DNA from: Chlamydiia bacterium
GTDB taxonomy: Bacteria; Chlamydiota; Chlamydiia; Chlamydiales; Simkaniaceae
DNA length: 7,201 nucleotides
Reading direction: 5' to 3'
NCBI GenBank assembly: GCA_020440405.1
Contig: JAGROF010000051.1
Coordinates: 1 to 7,201, forward strand
Below are positions 7,000-7,201 of this stretch, piece by piece. The position numbers and the translations under genes are program-made. A model generated the notes under the pieces. The model was not told where the DNA came from, searched no databases, and saw only the letters and a program-made list of their open reading frames with translations. Position 1 is the first letter of the stretch. Each line of letters starts with the position of its first letter.

Positions 7000-7201
7000 G
7001 ATTTATAATACCGAAACGCGCACAAAACAACCGATCACTCTTAGAGAGGGCGAAAAAGTCCTAAAAATGTACACATGCGGTCCGACCGTCTACAATTTCG
7101 CCCATATTGGGAACCTCCGGACCTATGTGTTTGAAGATCTTCTCCGGCGCACGTTGAAGTTTTTTGGGTTTGACATCGAGCAGGCGATGAACCTCACCGA
7201 T
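6992..7201 (+). CDS. cysS: Cysteinyl-tRNA synthetase, N-terminal part
   Basis: The first 70 codons of a class I cysteinyl-tRNA synthetase, which charges tRNA-Cys with cysteine in the cytoplasm, run off the right edge. The start MLKIYNTETR is typical. CGPTVYNFAHIGN (29-41) contains Cys29, expected to be the first zinc ligand that recognises the cysteine thiol, and the HIGH-class ATP-binding signature in its HIGN form. The family is normally about 460-480 aa, so about 15% is present. The ATG at 6992 lies inside the last codons of the upstream lipid gene, giving an 8-nt overlap (6992-6999). GGAAGAG at 6981-6987 can serve as ribosome binding site. Translation is probably coupled to the upstream gene, and no separate promoter is seen. 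Confidence 0.96.
   Translation, partial: MLKIYNTETRTKQPITLREGEKVLKMYTCGPTVYNFAHIGNLRTYVFEDLLRRTLKFFGFDIEQAMNLTD

Overview
The window looks like chromosomal DNA from a bacterium of the phylum Chlamydiae, probably an environmental (Parachlamydiales-type) member. This is inferred from an aas-like lipid gene next to cysS, a CysRS start with an HIGN-type signature, and two proteins whose N-termini carry a tight pair of hydrophobic segments like chlamydial inclusion-membrane proteins. No rRNA, marker gene or database comparison is available, so the assignment is tentative. No RNA gene, transposon, CRISPR array or riboswitch was recognised.

Left half (1-3760): two tandem plus-strand genes encode related proteins. 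The first (96-893, 265 aa) and second (971-3760, 929 aa) share a two-segment hydrophobic N-terminus and a C-terminal domain of about 150 residues. The larger protein carries roughly 690 extra residues between these ends: a proline-rich acidic linker and a large hydrophilic region containing a CX5R sequence (Cys638 to Arg644, CKDDFDRGG). This resembles the catalytic loop of Sac-type and SopB/IpgD-type phosphoinositide phosphatases. The pair looks like a duplicated, membrane-anchored scaffold with and without a cargo domain. A host-directed role is inference.

Middle (3757-4293): a small minus-strand gene (69 aa) with a very good Shine-Dalgarno sequence ends tail-to-tail on the 929-aa gene, the two stop codons overlapping in TTAA. 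It is followed by about 330 bp of AT-rich DNA (about 32% GC by hand count, against about 46% in the small gene). This stretch contains several short dyads and must hold the divergent promoters for the small gene and for aas.

Right half (4294-7201): a 901-aa lipid-remodelling enzyme fuses three modules: PlsC-type acyltransferase, acyl carrier protein with a DSL phosphopantetheine site (Ser315), and acyl-ACP synthetase. It would activate free fatty acids, load them onto its own carrier domain and transfer them to a lysophospholipid or related acceptor. That suits an organism that scavenges host fatty acids. Its 3' end overlaps the start of cysS (cysteinyl-tRNA synthetase) by 8 nt, so the two are probably co-transcribed and translationally coupled. 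cysS runs off the right edge.
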